From: an uncultured Tidjanibacter sp.
GTDB lineage: Bacteria; Bacteroidota; Bacteroidia; Bacteroidales; Rikenellaceae
Assembly: GCA_934663885.1 (NCBI GenBank)
Contig: CAKUKW010000025.1
Span: forward strand, 1-15,527
DNA: 15,527 bases
Direction of reading: 5' to 3'
Part shown: positions 1 to 7,729 of the stretch, piece after piece
How the letters are laid out: the number at the start of each line of letters is the position of its first letter
How positions within the stretch are numbered: the first letter of the stretch is position 1
Program-made: the position numbers and the translations under genes
The notes under the pieces: generated by a model
What the model saw: the letters and a program-made list of their open reading frames with translations, nothing else
Databases searched by the model: none
What the model was told of the DNA's origin: nothing

Positions 1-2270
1 GCCGGGATCTCGGTCATAGGATAGATGGCATATACAGGATCGACACGGCAGACGATATCATCAATCGTCTGGTCGGCTATGTAGAAACTTATATCGGCGC
101 ATTCGACCGTCAGGAATCCCTGTAGCGCATGTGTTTCATCCTCCTGCATATAGTAATACGCTATTCCGTTGCCGACGGCGTCTGTACGGTAGAGTTCATT
201 GTCGGTAAAAAAGGCTTCGATTGTTTTGCCTGTAACCTGGTTGAAATGCTTGTAGTCGAGGCGGGCGCTCATTATCGGGTTACCGCCCGCTCCCCCCATA
301 AAGACAGCACGCTCTATCTGCTTATTTACGGTATAAACCGTAACTTCGTCCGATTTTATCTGGTTTTCGCCATTCCACAAGACCGGCTCGATATACAGAT
401 GTATAGTAGAATCTATAGTAAACGAAACCAGTGAATCGCATACAGCCTGGAAGTCAGATCTGAAAATTCTTACATTATGGTATCCGACAATAACCCTCTG
501 GACTTCTTCTTCTCCTTCTTCACCCTTTTCGCTCTCTTCTTCGGCTACGCCGCCCGCCAGCCTTTCAGCTTCCATCTTCTCAAGGTTTTTCCTGAATTCA
601 GCGAATGCGGAGATAACCATCTCTTTAAGTGTCGGATCGACTCCCCCCATAGGACGCAGAGGATCGTCGCCGGGGAATGGGGCGGGGTTGCCCGTACCGC
701 TCGAGCCACCCTGTACCGGGGGTATGGCTCCTGAGACGGCGAGGCTGTCAGCCGTAAGGGGTGGGGGAGCAATATTACCATCCGCCAGGGCATCCGTTTC
801 GGACATGGAATTATCCAATGTAACTGTCGTGCCGGTGCTCTCTGCGGTCTCGGCAGTAACAGGGGGAGGTAAATCTTCGTCTTCCACTGTTACCGTATTT
901 TCCGAATCGTTTTCCGCCGACTGGGTTTTATATCCGGTTTTTATCCCTCCTTCATCGGTAGCGGTTTCTTCGGTCGTTATGCCGTCAGCTATATCCGCAA
1001 TTTCCCCTGCCGAAAGGCTGTCGGTAATTTCTTCTTTTATAAATACTCCGGTTGTTGCCGTAGAGTCGCTTCTTTCGCCAATCTCGTTCAAGCCGTTTTC
1101 AACGGAGAGTGTGTCGGATGCGCTACCGGAGCTTCCCGTAGAAACGGAATCGATACGTTCGCTAACACCGTTACGCATGCCGCCGTCTCCCGCCATACTA
1201 TCCGGACGGCTTGCTCTTTCCGCTGGCCTGCCCCCTTTCTGTCCTTCGGCAGCCTTATTGGCATTCATTCTTTCTTTATACGAAGGGTGGTATATGCTCA
1301 TGCTGTCCACTATGAAGAGAAACAGTGAATCGGCCCTGAGAAAAAGGCTGTCTCCGCGCTCGTGATCAAAGCTGATGACGGACGGGTTGTCGGTAAGCAT
1401 AGCCTCCGAACGCTCCCCGAAGTAAAGTCCGTAGTCGCCGAAAGCCAACACTTTCTGTTCTTCATCGCGGATCTGTATATTGCTTTTCAGGATTGCGTCT
1501 TCGTGTTCTTCGCTGTAATCTATGTCGTCAGCCCAGAGCTCCCTTTCATCAGTAAGTATATACGCGTCAGAATAGAAATTATAACGCTTTTCCCTGGTGT
1601 AGTAGACCCCGTCGTCGGCGCTCAGTATTTCGCCCTTTTCATTCCATATATACGACTTGCTTAAGAAAGTGGCCACTTCGGTATCCATATTATAACCCAG
1701 CGAATCCGAACGGATCAGGTACGTGGAGTCTCGCAATTCGACGCTCCTCACACAGATCACGTCTTTCGTATCGCCGTAATAATATCCCCTTTCCGACTCC
1801 AGCAGGGTTTCGTTCTGGGTTAGCGTACCGCCGCCGAAGAATTCACCTACGTTGGTATGGGTATTATATACGAGATTGTAGGTATACATTACGGCATTGC
1901 CGTCGATCATTTTTACCAGGGGCGAGTATACTCTCGCAAGGTTTGTGTTCCCGTTGTAATCCACCCTGTCGCCGTATATATAGGTACTGTCCTTATTGAT
2001 AATGACATTCCCGAAACACTCCATCCTTTGTTCGTTGTACCTTACGGCGCTGTCGCATGTAATAACCGCGCCGTTGTGGTGGAATATGACGTCACCTACG
2101 AAAGCGACCGCAGTGGAGTCGCCTACTTTTATGGAAAAAGCCCTCCCGCCTTTCTGGTCGACATAAGAGCGCTGCTTCTCCTGCGGAGGTTGCTGCGACC
2201 TGAACTGCGGTGTCACCGTACCGCAGACCGCCAAAGCAATTATAATTACTATATATCCCCTGAGTTTCAA
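1..2270 (-). CDS. OstA/LptA-like LPS export protein (partial, C-terminus off the left edge)
   Basis: An uninterrupted minus-strand frame of 756 codons enters at 2270 and is still open at base 1, so the C-terminus is missing. The N-terminus is a signal peptide (KLRGYIVIIIALAVCG), so the protein is exported. Residues about 45-330 and again after about 592 show repeated short beta-type stretches such as GDVIFHHNG, CFGNVIIN, YGDRVDYNGN and VTGKTIEAFFTDNELY. These are typical of the Bacteroidota OstA-like family, related to LptA/LptD N-terminal domains that carry lipopolysaccharide across the periplasm. Between about residues 335 and 592 lies a low-complexity stretch rich in Ser, Thr, Asp, Glu, Gly and Pro. 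The start is most likely TTG at 2270: the frame has no ATG between the upstream in-frame stop at about 2301 and the signal peptide. The gene is 14 bases downstream of surA and probably co-transcribed with it. I am sure of the family; the role in LPS transport is inferred from the family. Confidence 0.85.
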   Translation of the reverse strand, partial: MKLRGYIVIIIALAVCGTVTPQFRSQQPPQEKQRSYVDQKGGRAFSIKVGDSTAVAFVGDVIFHHNGAVITCDSAVRYNEQRMECFGNVIINKDSTYIYGDRVDYNGNTNLARVYSPLVKMIDGNAVMYTYNLVYNTHTNVGEFFGGGTLTQNETLLESERGYYYGDTKDVICVRSVELRDSTYLIRSDSLGYNMDTEVATFLSKSYIWNEKGEILSADDGVYYTREKRYNFYSDAYILTDERELWADDIDYSEEHEDAILKSNIQIRDEEQKVLAFGDYGLYFGERSEAMLTDNPSVISFDHERGDSLFLRADSLFLFIVDSMSIYHPSYKERMNANKAAEGQKGGRPAERASRPDSMAGDGGMRNGVSERIDSVSTGSSGSASDTLSVENGLNEIGERSDSTATTGVFIKEEITDSLSAGEIADIADGITTEETATDEGGIKTGYKTQSAENDSENTVTVEDEDLPPPVTAETAESTGTTVTLDNSMSETDALADGNIAPPPLTADSLAVSGAIPPVQGGSSGTGNPAPFPGDDPLRPMGGVDPTLKEMVISAFAEFRKNLEKMEAERLAGGVAEEESEKGEEGEEEVQRVIVGYHNVRIFRSDFQAVCDSLVSFTIDSTIHLYIEPVLWNGENQIKSDEVTVYTVNKQIERAVFMGGAGGNPIMSARLDYKHFNQVTGKTIEAFFTDNELYRTDAVGNGIAYYYMQEDETHALQGFLTVECADISFYIADQTIDDIVCRVDPVYAIYPMTEIP

Positions 2271-2284
2271 ACTTCTACGAATAT

Positions 2285-3682
2285 TTATTTGATCCAGCCT
2301 TTATTCTCGAACTGTGCGCCCCGATATTCATCGGCCACTTTTATATACATTGACTCTATCTTTTGTTCCAACCATTTATTGAAGACTTTCCATTGTTTCT
2401 CATCAAGGGCATTCTGCTCCAGAATAGTGTAGTCGTCATTGAGGTTCGCCGTGTGAGGCGGAATGATTTGCTCTACCCGGACTATTTTACTGAGCTGATT
2501 GCCCCGCATGTCATAAGAACGGTATGAGTTTGATACTTCTCCCGCTTTTAGTGAGCTGATTGCATAATAGTCTGCTACAGGGAGCATCTCTTTCATGAAT
2601 TTGGTCGAAGAGTAATCAATGTTGGGATTATTACCCATTTGTATCTCGATAGCTTCATGGTTAGTTACGATACCGCCGTTTTCTTTTGAATATCTGTCGT
2701 CGGAATATTGCTGCGCAGCTTTTTCAAAAGTTATTTTCCCCTCCCGTATCTGAACAGCCAGGCTATCCAGTAGCTGGTCGGCTTCGACCAGCTCTTCTTC
2801 CGTAAAGGTAGGCTTCAGCAATATCTGCCTGTATTTATACATGTTGCCTTTCTGGTCGAGTTTTTCTATAATATGGAAACCGTCGGGAGTTTCGACTACT
2901 TCGGATACCTGGCCGGGCTGAAGCCTCGCCAACTCGTCTGCGAAGGGTTTATATAACAGTTCTATATTGATGAAGTCCGACTCGCCCCCACTCATCGCAG
3001 TGGAAGGATCCACCGAATACATTCTTGCCAACATGTCGAACCGTTCGCCCTTGATTATCCTTTCGCGCATTTCAAGAAGCTTTTCACGGGTTCGCTGCTT
3101 TGCCCCGGTGGTATTACCCGGGTATTTCGTTATCTGAGAATATACATACTGTTCTGATACTATCGGCAGAGTATTTTTATCCATACTATTATATGAGCGC
3201 TCTACTTCTCCGGGAGTAATCCTGACGTTTTGAACAACGCTGTAACGCATGGAGTTAGCGTATAGCTCCTCTTCATAACCTTGCTTTATTCCCGCCCTGA
3301 TATCGTACATAGCCCTGCCTTCGAGAGTTTCAAGGGCCCCGATTGAACCGGCTTGCTGGACTCTTTCCATAATTTCCGCTTCAACCATTTGGTTGAGATA
3401 TTCGTTATTAATATTTACGGAGTCTATAAGCGCCTGGTTGTAGAGCAGTTTACGCATCATCAATAACTCCAGCGCTTCGTCTTCGATACTTCGGAGAGCC
3501 GGCCCCCGCCTGTTCTCGGCAACCAATTTGCTGGTTTCCAAAACTTCCGAATAAAAAATGGCGGAATTGCCTACGACGGCAACTACTTTGTCCACGGAAT
3601 ATTTTTCCTGGCCCAGCGCGTGAGTGGAAAGAGTTAACAGGCACATTGCCATACAGAGGGCGGTAATTGCTCTTTTTAACAT
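2285..3682 (-). CDS. surA: SurA-type periplasmic peptidyl-prolyl isomerase/chaperone with two parvulin domains
   Basis: This 465-residue protein has a signal peptide (residues 1-24, ending HALGQ). A SurA N-terminal chaperone region follows, with the characteristic opening DKVVAVVGNSAIFYSEV at 31-47 and a helical part to about 165. The first parvulin (PpiC) domain spans about 175-276 and has the FDMLARMYSVDPSTAMSGG and LQPGQVSEVVETPDGFHII segments. A second, more divergent parvulin domain spans about 283-405 (YRQILLKP, FEKAAQQYSDD, NGGIVTN, LKAGEVSNSYRS). The family escorts unfolded outer-membrane proteins across the periplasm and isomerises prolyl bonds. The gene sits 7 bases downstream of a SurA-like lipoprotein gene and 14 bases upstream of the OstA-like gene, a grouping that points to outer-membrane assembly. 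The ATG at 3682 is the only start that gives a signal peptide. The family call is firm; which client proteins it serves is not visible. Confidence 0.9.
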   Translation of the reverse strand: MLKRAITALCMAMCLLTLSTHALGQEKYSVDKVVAVVGNSAIFYSEVLETSKLVAENRRGPALRSIEDEALELLMMRKLLYNQALIDSVNINNEYLNQMVEAEIMERVQQAGSIGALETLEGRAMYDIRAGIKQGYEEELYANSMRYSVVQNVRITPGEVERSYNSMDKNTLPIVSEQYVYSQITKYPGNTTGAKQRTREKLLEMRERIIKGERFDMLARMYSVDPSTAMSGGESDFINIELLYKPFADELARLQPGQVSEVVETPDGFHIIEKLDQKGNMYKYRQILLKPTFTEEELVEADQLLDSLAVQIREGKITFEKAAQQYSDDRYSKENGGIVTNHEAIEIQMGNNPNIDYSSTKFMKEMLPVADYYAISSLKAGEVSNSYRSYDMRGNQLSKIVRVEQIIPPHTANLNDDYTILEQNALDEKQWKVFNKWLEQKIESMYIKVADEYRGAQFENKGWIK

Positions 3683-3689
3683 AGGATAT

Positions 3690-4562
3690 CTAGTTTACAT
3701 TTATCTTGATTTTATTCTGTGCCGCTGCCGAATTATAGAGACTGTCCTCCAGGGAGCGTATTATCTCGTTCCTGCGCTGTGTAAGTATTATTCTGCGAAC
3801 GATATCTTCGACCCATTCCAAAGGTGCGTTTTCACCCCTTTTCAGGCTTTCCGTAATTTGTATATAATATTTGTTTTCGGCGTCGGATAGCTCCTGGACT
3901 TTCCTTACAGGTAGCATATATTCGTAATTCCTACCGCTCATGGTAGGGGCTTTCGCAAGTAATAACCGGAAATCGGTCCACTGGTCGAAAACCGTGAGCT
4001 CGAAATTATTTTTGGTGCACATGTCGATAAAATCCTGCTGCTTATCCTTTGCGGGTGAATCCATAAGGCTCCTGAGTTGCGCCTGCTGCCGGAAAGAATT
4101 GGGGACACGTACTATGCGTCCTTTAATAATTTCGCGATCAAGAACGAAATCGGATTTATGCTGGTTGAAATACTCTTCAATTTCAGATTGAAGTATGAGG
4201 GTGTCAATATGTTTGTCGACATAATATTGGTCCAGGCTGCGGTTGAGTAGAGATGTACGGTAATCGTTGACCTTGGCTTCAATATCTATGCCTTCGCTGG
4301 AGAGTATCTTCTCAGCTTCCTGCAACTTTATCTGCCTTCTTACCCACGATTCGGCGTATGCCTCTAACAGTTTCAGGCTGTCGGCTTCGGACAGTCCGGG
4401 AGTGTAAATCCCTTTCAAGTTTTTTTCATAAAGGACCGCGTTGCCTACACGCGCTATTTCCCTCCCGTTGTCACCCCTGTCGGATTTGTCGATACGCTCG
4501 AAGCACCCTGCAAATGCAAGGAGGGGAAGTACCCCGAATATTATTTTGAACAGTCGGCCCAT
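3690..4562 (-). CDS. SurA/PpiC-like lipoprotein lacking a clear parvulin domain
   Basis: This is a 290-residue protein. Its N-terminal export signal ends in LAFAGC, so Cys20 is a probable lipidated residue and the protein should be anchored to a membrane on its periplasmic face. After it comes a SurA/PpiC-style N-terminal segment (IARVGNAVLYEKNLKGI at 37-52, then ESWVRRQIKLQEAEKIL at 71-87). The region about 141-240 occupies the place of a parvulin domain but shows no recognisable GG/GFH-type parvulin motifs. The C-terminus is helical (VEDIVRRIILTQRRNEIIRSL, about 251-271), as in chaperone lobes. It is probably a chaperone-like partner of the adjacent SurA, first in a three-gene unit with surA and the OstA-like gene. 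Isomerase activity is doubtful. A good -7 promoter octamer lies only 8 bases upstream of the ATG. Bacteroidota annotation commonly names such proteins peptidylprolyl isomerase. Confidence 0.75.
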   Translation of the reverse strand: MGRLFKIIFGVLPLLAFAGCFERIDKSDRGDNGREIARVGNAVLYEKNLKGIYTPGLSEADSLKLLEAYAESWVRRQIKLQEAEKILSSEGIDIEAKVNDYRTSLLNRSLDQYYVDKHIDTLILQSEIEEYFNQHKSDFVLDREIIKGRIVRVPNSFRQQAQLRSLMDSPAKDKQQDFIDMCTKNNFELTVFDQWTDFRLLLAKAPTMSGRNYEYMLPVRKVQELSDAENKYYIQITESLKRGENAPLEWVEDIVRRIILTQRRNEIIRSLEDSLYNSAAAQNKIKINVN

Positions 4563-4570
4563 AGACGGGG

Positions 4571-4578
4571 CAAAGATA
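4571..4578 (-). promoter_or_regulatory. Putative -7 promoter element of the envelope operon
   Basis: The minus strand reads TATCTTTG, a full match to the Bacteroidota -7 consensus TAnnTTTG. It lies 8 bases upstream of the ATG at 4562. I see no good TTTG-type -33 element at the expected distance. If used, it would give a transcript with almost no 5' leader. This is a pattern match only. Confidence 0.5.
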
Positions 4579-4647
4579 ATTAATTTTTAGTGACAGTTTC
4601 TTATTGTCGCCGGTCAATGTTACCGGTTGGCATAACAGAACAACGTG

Positions 4648-5625
4648 CTAATCCGCGTTATTATTATCGGCGGATTCGGAAGATTTTGCGGGAGTTTCTT
4701 TTACAATGGTCGTTCTCTTTTGTTTTTTTACCGTTCGCAGCATACCTGTAACTCCCAAGGCGAACAGCACGAGACATGCGCCGTAAATTATATAATAAGT
4801 GGTGTCGTTCGCTACGGCTTCCCGTATTGTCATGCCCGAATTGAGGTCTTCGAATGCTTCCATCTGTACGTAGGCCAGAGCATTATTAACCGAATGTATA
4901 ATGATAACGCTAAGTAGCGATCCGGTTTTGAGATAGATGTAACCCAATATAAGCCCCATAAAGAATGCGTTTATCATCTGGGGAGGAATACCGTGAATCA
5001 ATCCGAACAGCACCGATGATATTATGAGAGCCCACGCTGAGCCGTATTTCGCCTTGACTGCCCCCAGGATCTGTCCCCTGAATAACACCTCTTCCAGGAT
5101 AGGGGCGACAACTATGGTGGTGAGTATGGCCCATCCGCCTCGCCCCACAGCCTGGTCGATAGTGTCGAAATAGGTATCGGGGAAAAGCGAGAGAAGCGGC
5201 TCGATGACGACCGACGTAACCAGAACGAGAAGTATCCCCCATAAAGTCAGCGGAAGGTTTACGGACCCCGGGGCCAGGCGTGCTCCCGTGGAGACGTCTC
5301 CGCGCGATTTGCGGTAGTAGCGGAGGAAAAGTATTACGGGGAGAAACTGAAGCGGATAAACAATAGCCGTTATCAGCTCCTTTTCGATTTTAAACAGTGA
5401 TAATCCTCCCATTACCAGGGCGGCAAGGATTAAAGAGACTACGAATATACCTATTGTAATAAGCAGGTCAGTGAAGTTAGGATATTGACTCCTGCGCACT
5501 TCACGGGCCATCTTCTTTGTTTCTTTTGGATTCATTGGTTCGGGATGTGCACCGGCGGTATTGTGGCTTTCCGTCTGGCTGCCGGTCACCTCCTTGTCTT
5601 TTTCTTTTTCCCCTTTCGCTTTCAT
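4648..5625 (-). CDS. CPBP family intramembrane glutamic endopeptidase (CAAX protease-like)
   Basis: This 325-residue multi-spanning membrane protein has a charged, hydrophilic N-terminus (about 1-50) followed by hydrophobic segments at about 51-78, 84-102, 127-147, 165-178, 197-213, 219-235 and 236-256, and a final one near 278-296. The CPBP motifs are all present: EEVLFRG with Glu178/Glu179 and Arg183, LFGLIHG with His211, and HSVNN with His244 and Asn248. In this family (Rce1/CAAX-like) the glutamates and histidines form the active site for cleavage within the membrane. The substrate is unknown, and no maturation partner such as a bacteriocin gene lies next to it. Met31 (MNPKE) is a possible later start; the first ATG at 5625 is kept because the frame is open and codon use is normal. 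The C-terminal tail is hydrophilic and rich in Ser, Asn and Lys. It lies 71 bases downstream of the OTC gene with a strong hairpin between them. Confidence 0.88.
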   Translation of the reverse strand: MKAKGEKEKDKEVTGSQTESHNTAGAHPEPMNPKETKKMAREVRRSQYPNFTDLLITIGIFVVSLILAALVMGGLSLFKIEKELITAIVYPLQFLPVILFLRYYRKSRGDVSTGARLAPGSVNLPLTLWGILLVLVTSVVIEPLLSLFPDTYFDTIDQAVGRGGWAILTTIVVAPILEEVLFRGQILGAVKAKYGSAWALIISSVLFGLIHGIPPQMINAFFMGLILGYIYLKTGSLLSVIIIHSVNNALAYVQMEAFEDLNSGMTIREAVANDTTYYIIYGACLVLFALGVTGMLRTVKKQKRTTIVKETPAKSSESADNNNAD

Positions 5626-5649
5626 ATTCGTATGTTTATTTATACGGGA

Positions 5650-5678
5650 GTGGCCCGCCTACACGTCCGGCGGGCCAC
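5650..5678 (-). terminator. Perfect 10-bp hairpin between the OTC and CPBP genes
   Basis: Arms GTGGCCCGCC (5650-5659) and GGCGGGCCAC (5669-5678) pair perfectly around a 9-base loop. The hairpin lies 18 bases past the OTC stop and 24 bases before the CPBP start. No run of T follows on either strand, so it is not a textbook Rho-independent terminator. It may terminate, attenuate or protect the OTC transcript. Confidence 0.5.
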
Positions 5679-5696
5679 CTTGTGGTTATTCCTGAA

Positions 5697-6701
5697 CTAT
5701 TTGTATTCGCCGGCAAGCGTCGCGACCATAACGGCTTTGATCGTATGCATACGGTTCTCCGCCTCGTCGAATACTATCGAAGCCGGGCTTTCGAATACTT
5801 CGTCGGTAACTTCCAGCGCGTCCATGCCGAATTTCTCGTAAACCTCACGGCCTATCTTTGTCTTGAGGTCGTGGAAAGCGGGCAGGCAATGCAGGAATTT
5901 CACATCCGGATTGCCGGTGGCTTTCATCACCTCCATATTTACCTGGTATGGTTTCATAAGCTTGATGCGTTCCGCCCATACTTCGTCCGGTTCGCCCATG
6001 GATACCCATACGTCCGTATAAAGGAAATCGCATCCTTCGACCGCTTTCTTTACGTCGTCGGTAATCGTTACCTTGCCGCCTGTCTGCGCTGCAATCTTCC
6101 TGCATTCTTCCACCAGTTCGGGAGCGGGGGCATACTCTTTCGGGCATGCGGCCCTGAAGTCTATACCCATTTTAGCACATCCCACCATCAGCGAGTTGCC
6201 CATATTGTAGCGGGCGTCGCCCAGATAACAGAATTTCATCTCCCCGAAAGTTTTATTTGAGTGCTCTTTCATGGTCAGTAAGTCGGCAAGTATCTGAGTG
6301 GGATGGAATTCGTTGGTAAGGCCGTTCCAAACGGGAACTCCCGCGTAATGCGCCAGTTCCTCGACGATTTCCTGCCCGAAGCCACGGTATTCGATCCCGT
6401 CATACATGCGCCCGAGTACACGCGCGGTATCGGCGATACTCTCTTTTTTACCCATCTGCGAACCTGTGGGCCCCAGATATGTAACCTGTGCTCCCTGGTC
6501 ATAAGCACCTACTTCGAATGCGCAACGTGTGCGGGTGGAGTCTTTCTCAAAAAGGAGTACTATGTTTTTACCCTTCAGGCTCTGTTTTTCCTTACCTGCT
6601 TTTTTGTCGGCTTTGAGCTGCGCGGCCAGTTCAACGAGTCCTTTGATCTCTTCGGGAGTGAAGTCGAGTAGTTTCAGAAAATGTCTTCCTTTGATATTCA
6701 T
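5697..6701 (-). CDS. argF: Ornithine carbamoyltransferase
   Basis: This 334-residue cytoplasmic enzyme condenses carbamoyl phosphate with ornithine to give citrulline in arginine synthesis. It carries the full family signature: the carbamoyl-phosphate loop STRTR (55-59), HPTQ (133-136), the ornithine-binding SMG loop (234-236, in DVWVSMGE) and HCLP with the active-site Cys272 (271-274). The length and sequence resemble enterobacterial OTC closely, for example [26 protein letters not shown] and [20 protein letters not shown]. It does not look like the succinyl/acetyl-ornithine transcarbamylases of some Bacteroidales, which lack this SMG arrangement. A catabolic (arcB-type) role in the arginine deiminase pathway cannot be excluded, because no other arginine genes are in view. 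It is transcribed divergently from parA. A -7 octamer is at 6746-6753 and a nine-codon reading frame lies in its leader. Confidence 0.93.
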   Translation of the reverse strand: MNIKGRHFLKLLDFTPEEIKGLVELAAQLKADKKAGKEKQSLKGKNIVLLFEKDSTRTRCAFEVGAYDQGAQVTYLGPTGSQMGKKESIADTARVLGRMYDGIEYRGFGQEIVEELAHYAGVPVWNGLTNEFHPTQILADLLTMKEHSNKTFGEMKFCYLGDARYNMGNSLMVGCAKMGIDFRAACPKEYAPAPELVEECRKIAAQTGGKVTITDDVKKAVEGCDFLYTDVWVSMGEPDEVWAERIKLMKPYQVNMEVMKATGNPDVKFLHCLPAFHDLKTKIGREVYEKFGMDALEVTDEVFESPASIVFDEAENRMHTIKAVMVATLAGEYK

Positions 6702-6705
6702 ATCG

Positions 6706-6735
6706 TTAATTATTAAATAGTTTGTTGTTGTCCAT
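6706..6735 (-). other. Nine-codon leader reading frame upstream of OTC
   Basis: Between the putative OTC promoter and its ATG, an ATG at 6735 opens a nine-codon frame (MDNNKLFNN) that stops with TAA four bases before the OTC start. It contains four Asn and no Arg, so it is not an obvious arginine attenuator peptide. It could be a translational-coupling leader or chance in AT-rich DNA. Confidence 0.2.
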
Positions 6736-6745
6736 TAATTAACTC

Positions 6746-6753
6746 CAAATATA
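6746..6753 (-). promoter_or_regulatory. Putative -7 promoter element of OTC
   Basis: The minus strand reads TATATTTG, matching the Bacteroidota -7 consensus TAnnTTTG, 44 bases upstream of the OTC ATG. No clean -33 TTTG is visible. It would give a leader of roughly 35-40 bases that includes the nine-codon frame. Confidence 0.5.
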
Positions 6754-6904
6754 TGGATTTTTTTATGAACCTAATGAAGAGAATGCCGATTAAATTATTT
6801 CAAGGATAATGCGATTCGATGATTTCCTGCCGGAGGTTTTTGACAGCCGGGTAGTTTTGTATATTATATCCCCGACCACCTGCGCGAATGCCGGAAAATT
6901 TCAT

Positions 6905-6912
6905 TATTTTTG
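6905..6912 (+). promoter_or_regulatory. Putative -7 promoter element of parA
   Basis: TATTTTTG matches TAnnTTTG and ends 23 bases before the parA ATG at 6936. A second match, TAGTTTTG, lies at 6852-6859. Neither has a clear -33 box at the usual spacing. The closer one fits a short leader of about 18 bases and is preferred. Confidence 0.4.
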
Positions 6913-6935
6913 TCAGGTTAAACCGGAACGTATAC

Positions 6936-7703
6936 ATGGGAAAAATAATCGCTTTGGCAAACCAGAAGGGCGGGGTAGGGAAAACGACTACTGCTATCAA
7001 CCTGGCGGCAAACCTCGCAATATCGGGTAGGAAAGTGTTGCTTGTGGATGCCGATCCGCAGGCCAACGCCACTTCGGGCCTCGGGCTGGAGATCAACAAC
7101 AAGGGGACGTACGAATGCCTTACGGGCGAATGCTGCCCCGCCGATGTAATCGTACCGAGCCCCAACGTGAAGAATCTTTTCATACTCCCCTCTAGCATAG
7201 ACCTGGTGGGTGCCGATACCGAACTGGCCGATATGGAGGGAGGCCACTTCAGGCTCGGTAAATGTCTCGGGCAGGTAAAGGACGGTTATGATTTCATTTT
7301 TATCGACTGCTCTCCTTCGCTTGGCTTTATAACGGTTAATGCCCTGGTGGCCGCCGACAGCGTGCTTATTCCCGTGCAGTGCGAATACTTTGCACTGGAG
7401 GGCCTCGGTAAGTTGCTTAATACCGTCAAGATGACAAAAGCAAAACTTAACCCGGGGTTGGAAATCGAGGGCTTTCTGATGACCATGTATTCGCGTTCCA
7501 GGCTGGCTAACCAGGTTGCTTACGAAGTGAAGGAGCATTTTAAACACCTGGCCTACGATACGATAATATTGAGGAATGTCCGGCTCAGCGAAGCGCCCAG
7601 CCACGGCAAGCCTGTAATTCTGCATGACGCCTCCTCTACTGGAAGCAAATGCTATATGAATCTGACGAAAGAATTCCTGCAAAGAAATAAAAAGCGGGCG
7701 TAA
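6936..7703 (+). CDS. parA: ParA/Soj chromosome-partitioning ATPase
   Basis: This 255-residue deviant Walker-type ATPase moves chromosome origins together with ParB. The P-loop KGGVGKTT is at residues 11-18 with the signature Lys11. The VDADPQ motif at 37-42 carries Asp40, and Walker B FIFIDCSPS carries Asp124. The closing family block is VRLSEAPSHGKPV. The start at 6936 (MGKIIALANQKGG) is chosen because the P-loop then begins at residue 11, as in most chromosomal ParA proteins; an in-frame ATG at 6888 would add 16 unlikely residues that overlap the promoter. parB follows after 26 bases. The length is typical of chromosomal Soj-type proteins without an N-terminal regulatory domain. The reverse-strand open frames here are shadows. 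Confidence 0.95.
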   Translation: MGKIIALANQKGGVGKTTTAINLAANLAISGRKVLLVDADPQANATSGLGLEINNKGTYECLTGECCPADVIVPSPNVKNLFILPSSIDLVGADTELADMEGGHFRLGKCLGQVKDGYDFIFIDCSPSLGFITVNALVAADSVLIPVQCEYFALEGLGKLLNTVKMTKAKLNPGLEIEGFLMTMYSRSRLANQVAYEVKEHFKHLAYDTIILRNVRLSEAPSHGKPVILHDASSTGSKCYMNLTKEFLQRNKKRA

Positions 7704-7729
7704 ACGTTCAATAATATATATTCCCGGAA

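Noticed and set aside
688..1365. 225-codon plus-strand frame rich in Ser and Val
   Set aside because: It is the mirror of the low-complexity part of the OstA-like gene; the minus-strand frame is open for over 2.2 kb and has recognisable flanking domains.
4610..4626. CCGGT/ACCGG inverted repeat downstream of the CPBP gene
   Set aside because: The stem is only 5 bp with a 7-base loop and no T run, too weak to call a terminator.
5517..6260. 247-codon plus-strand frame across OTC and the CPBP start
   Set aside because: It is antisense to OTC, whose catalytic motifs are all intact, and also crosses the hairpin between genes.
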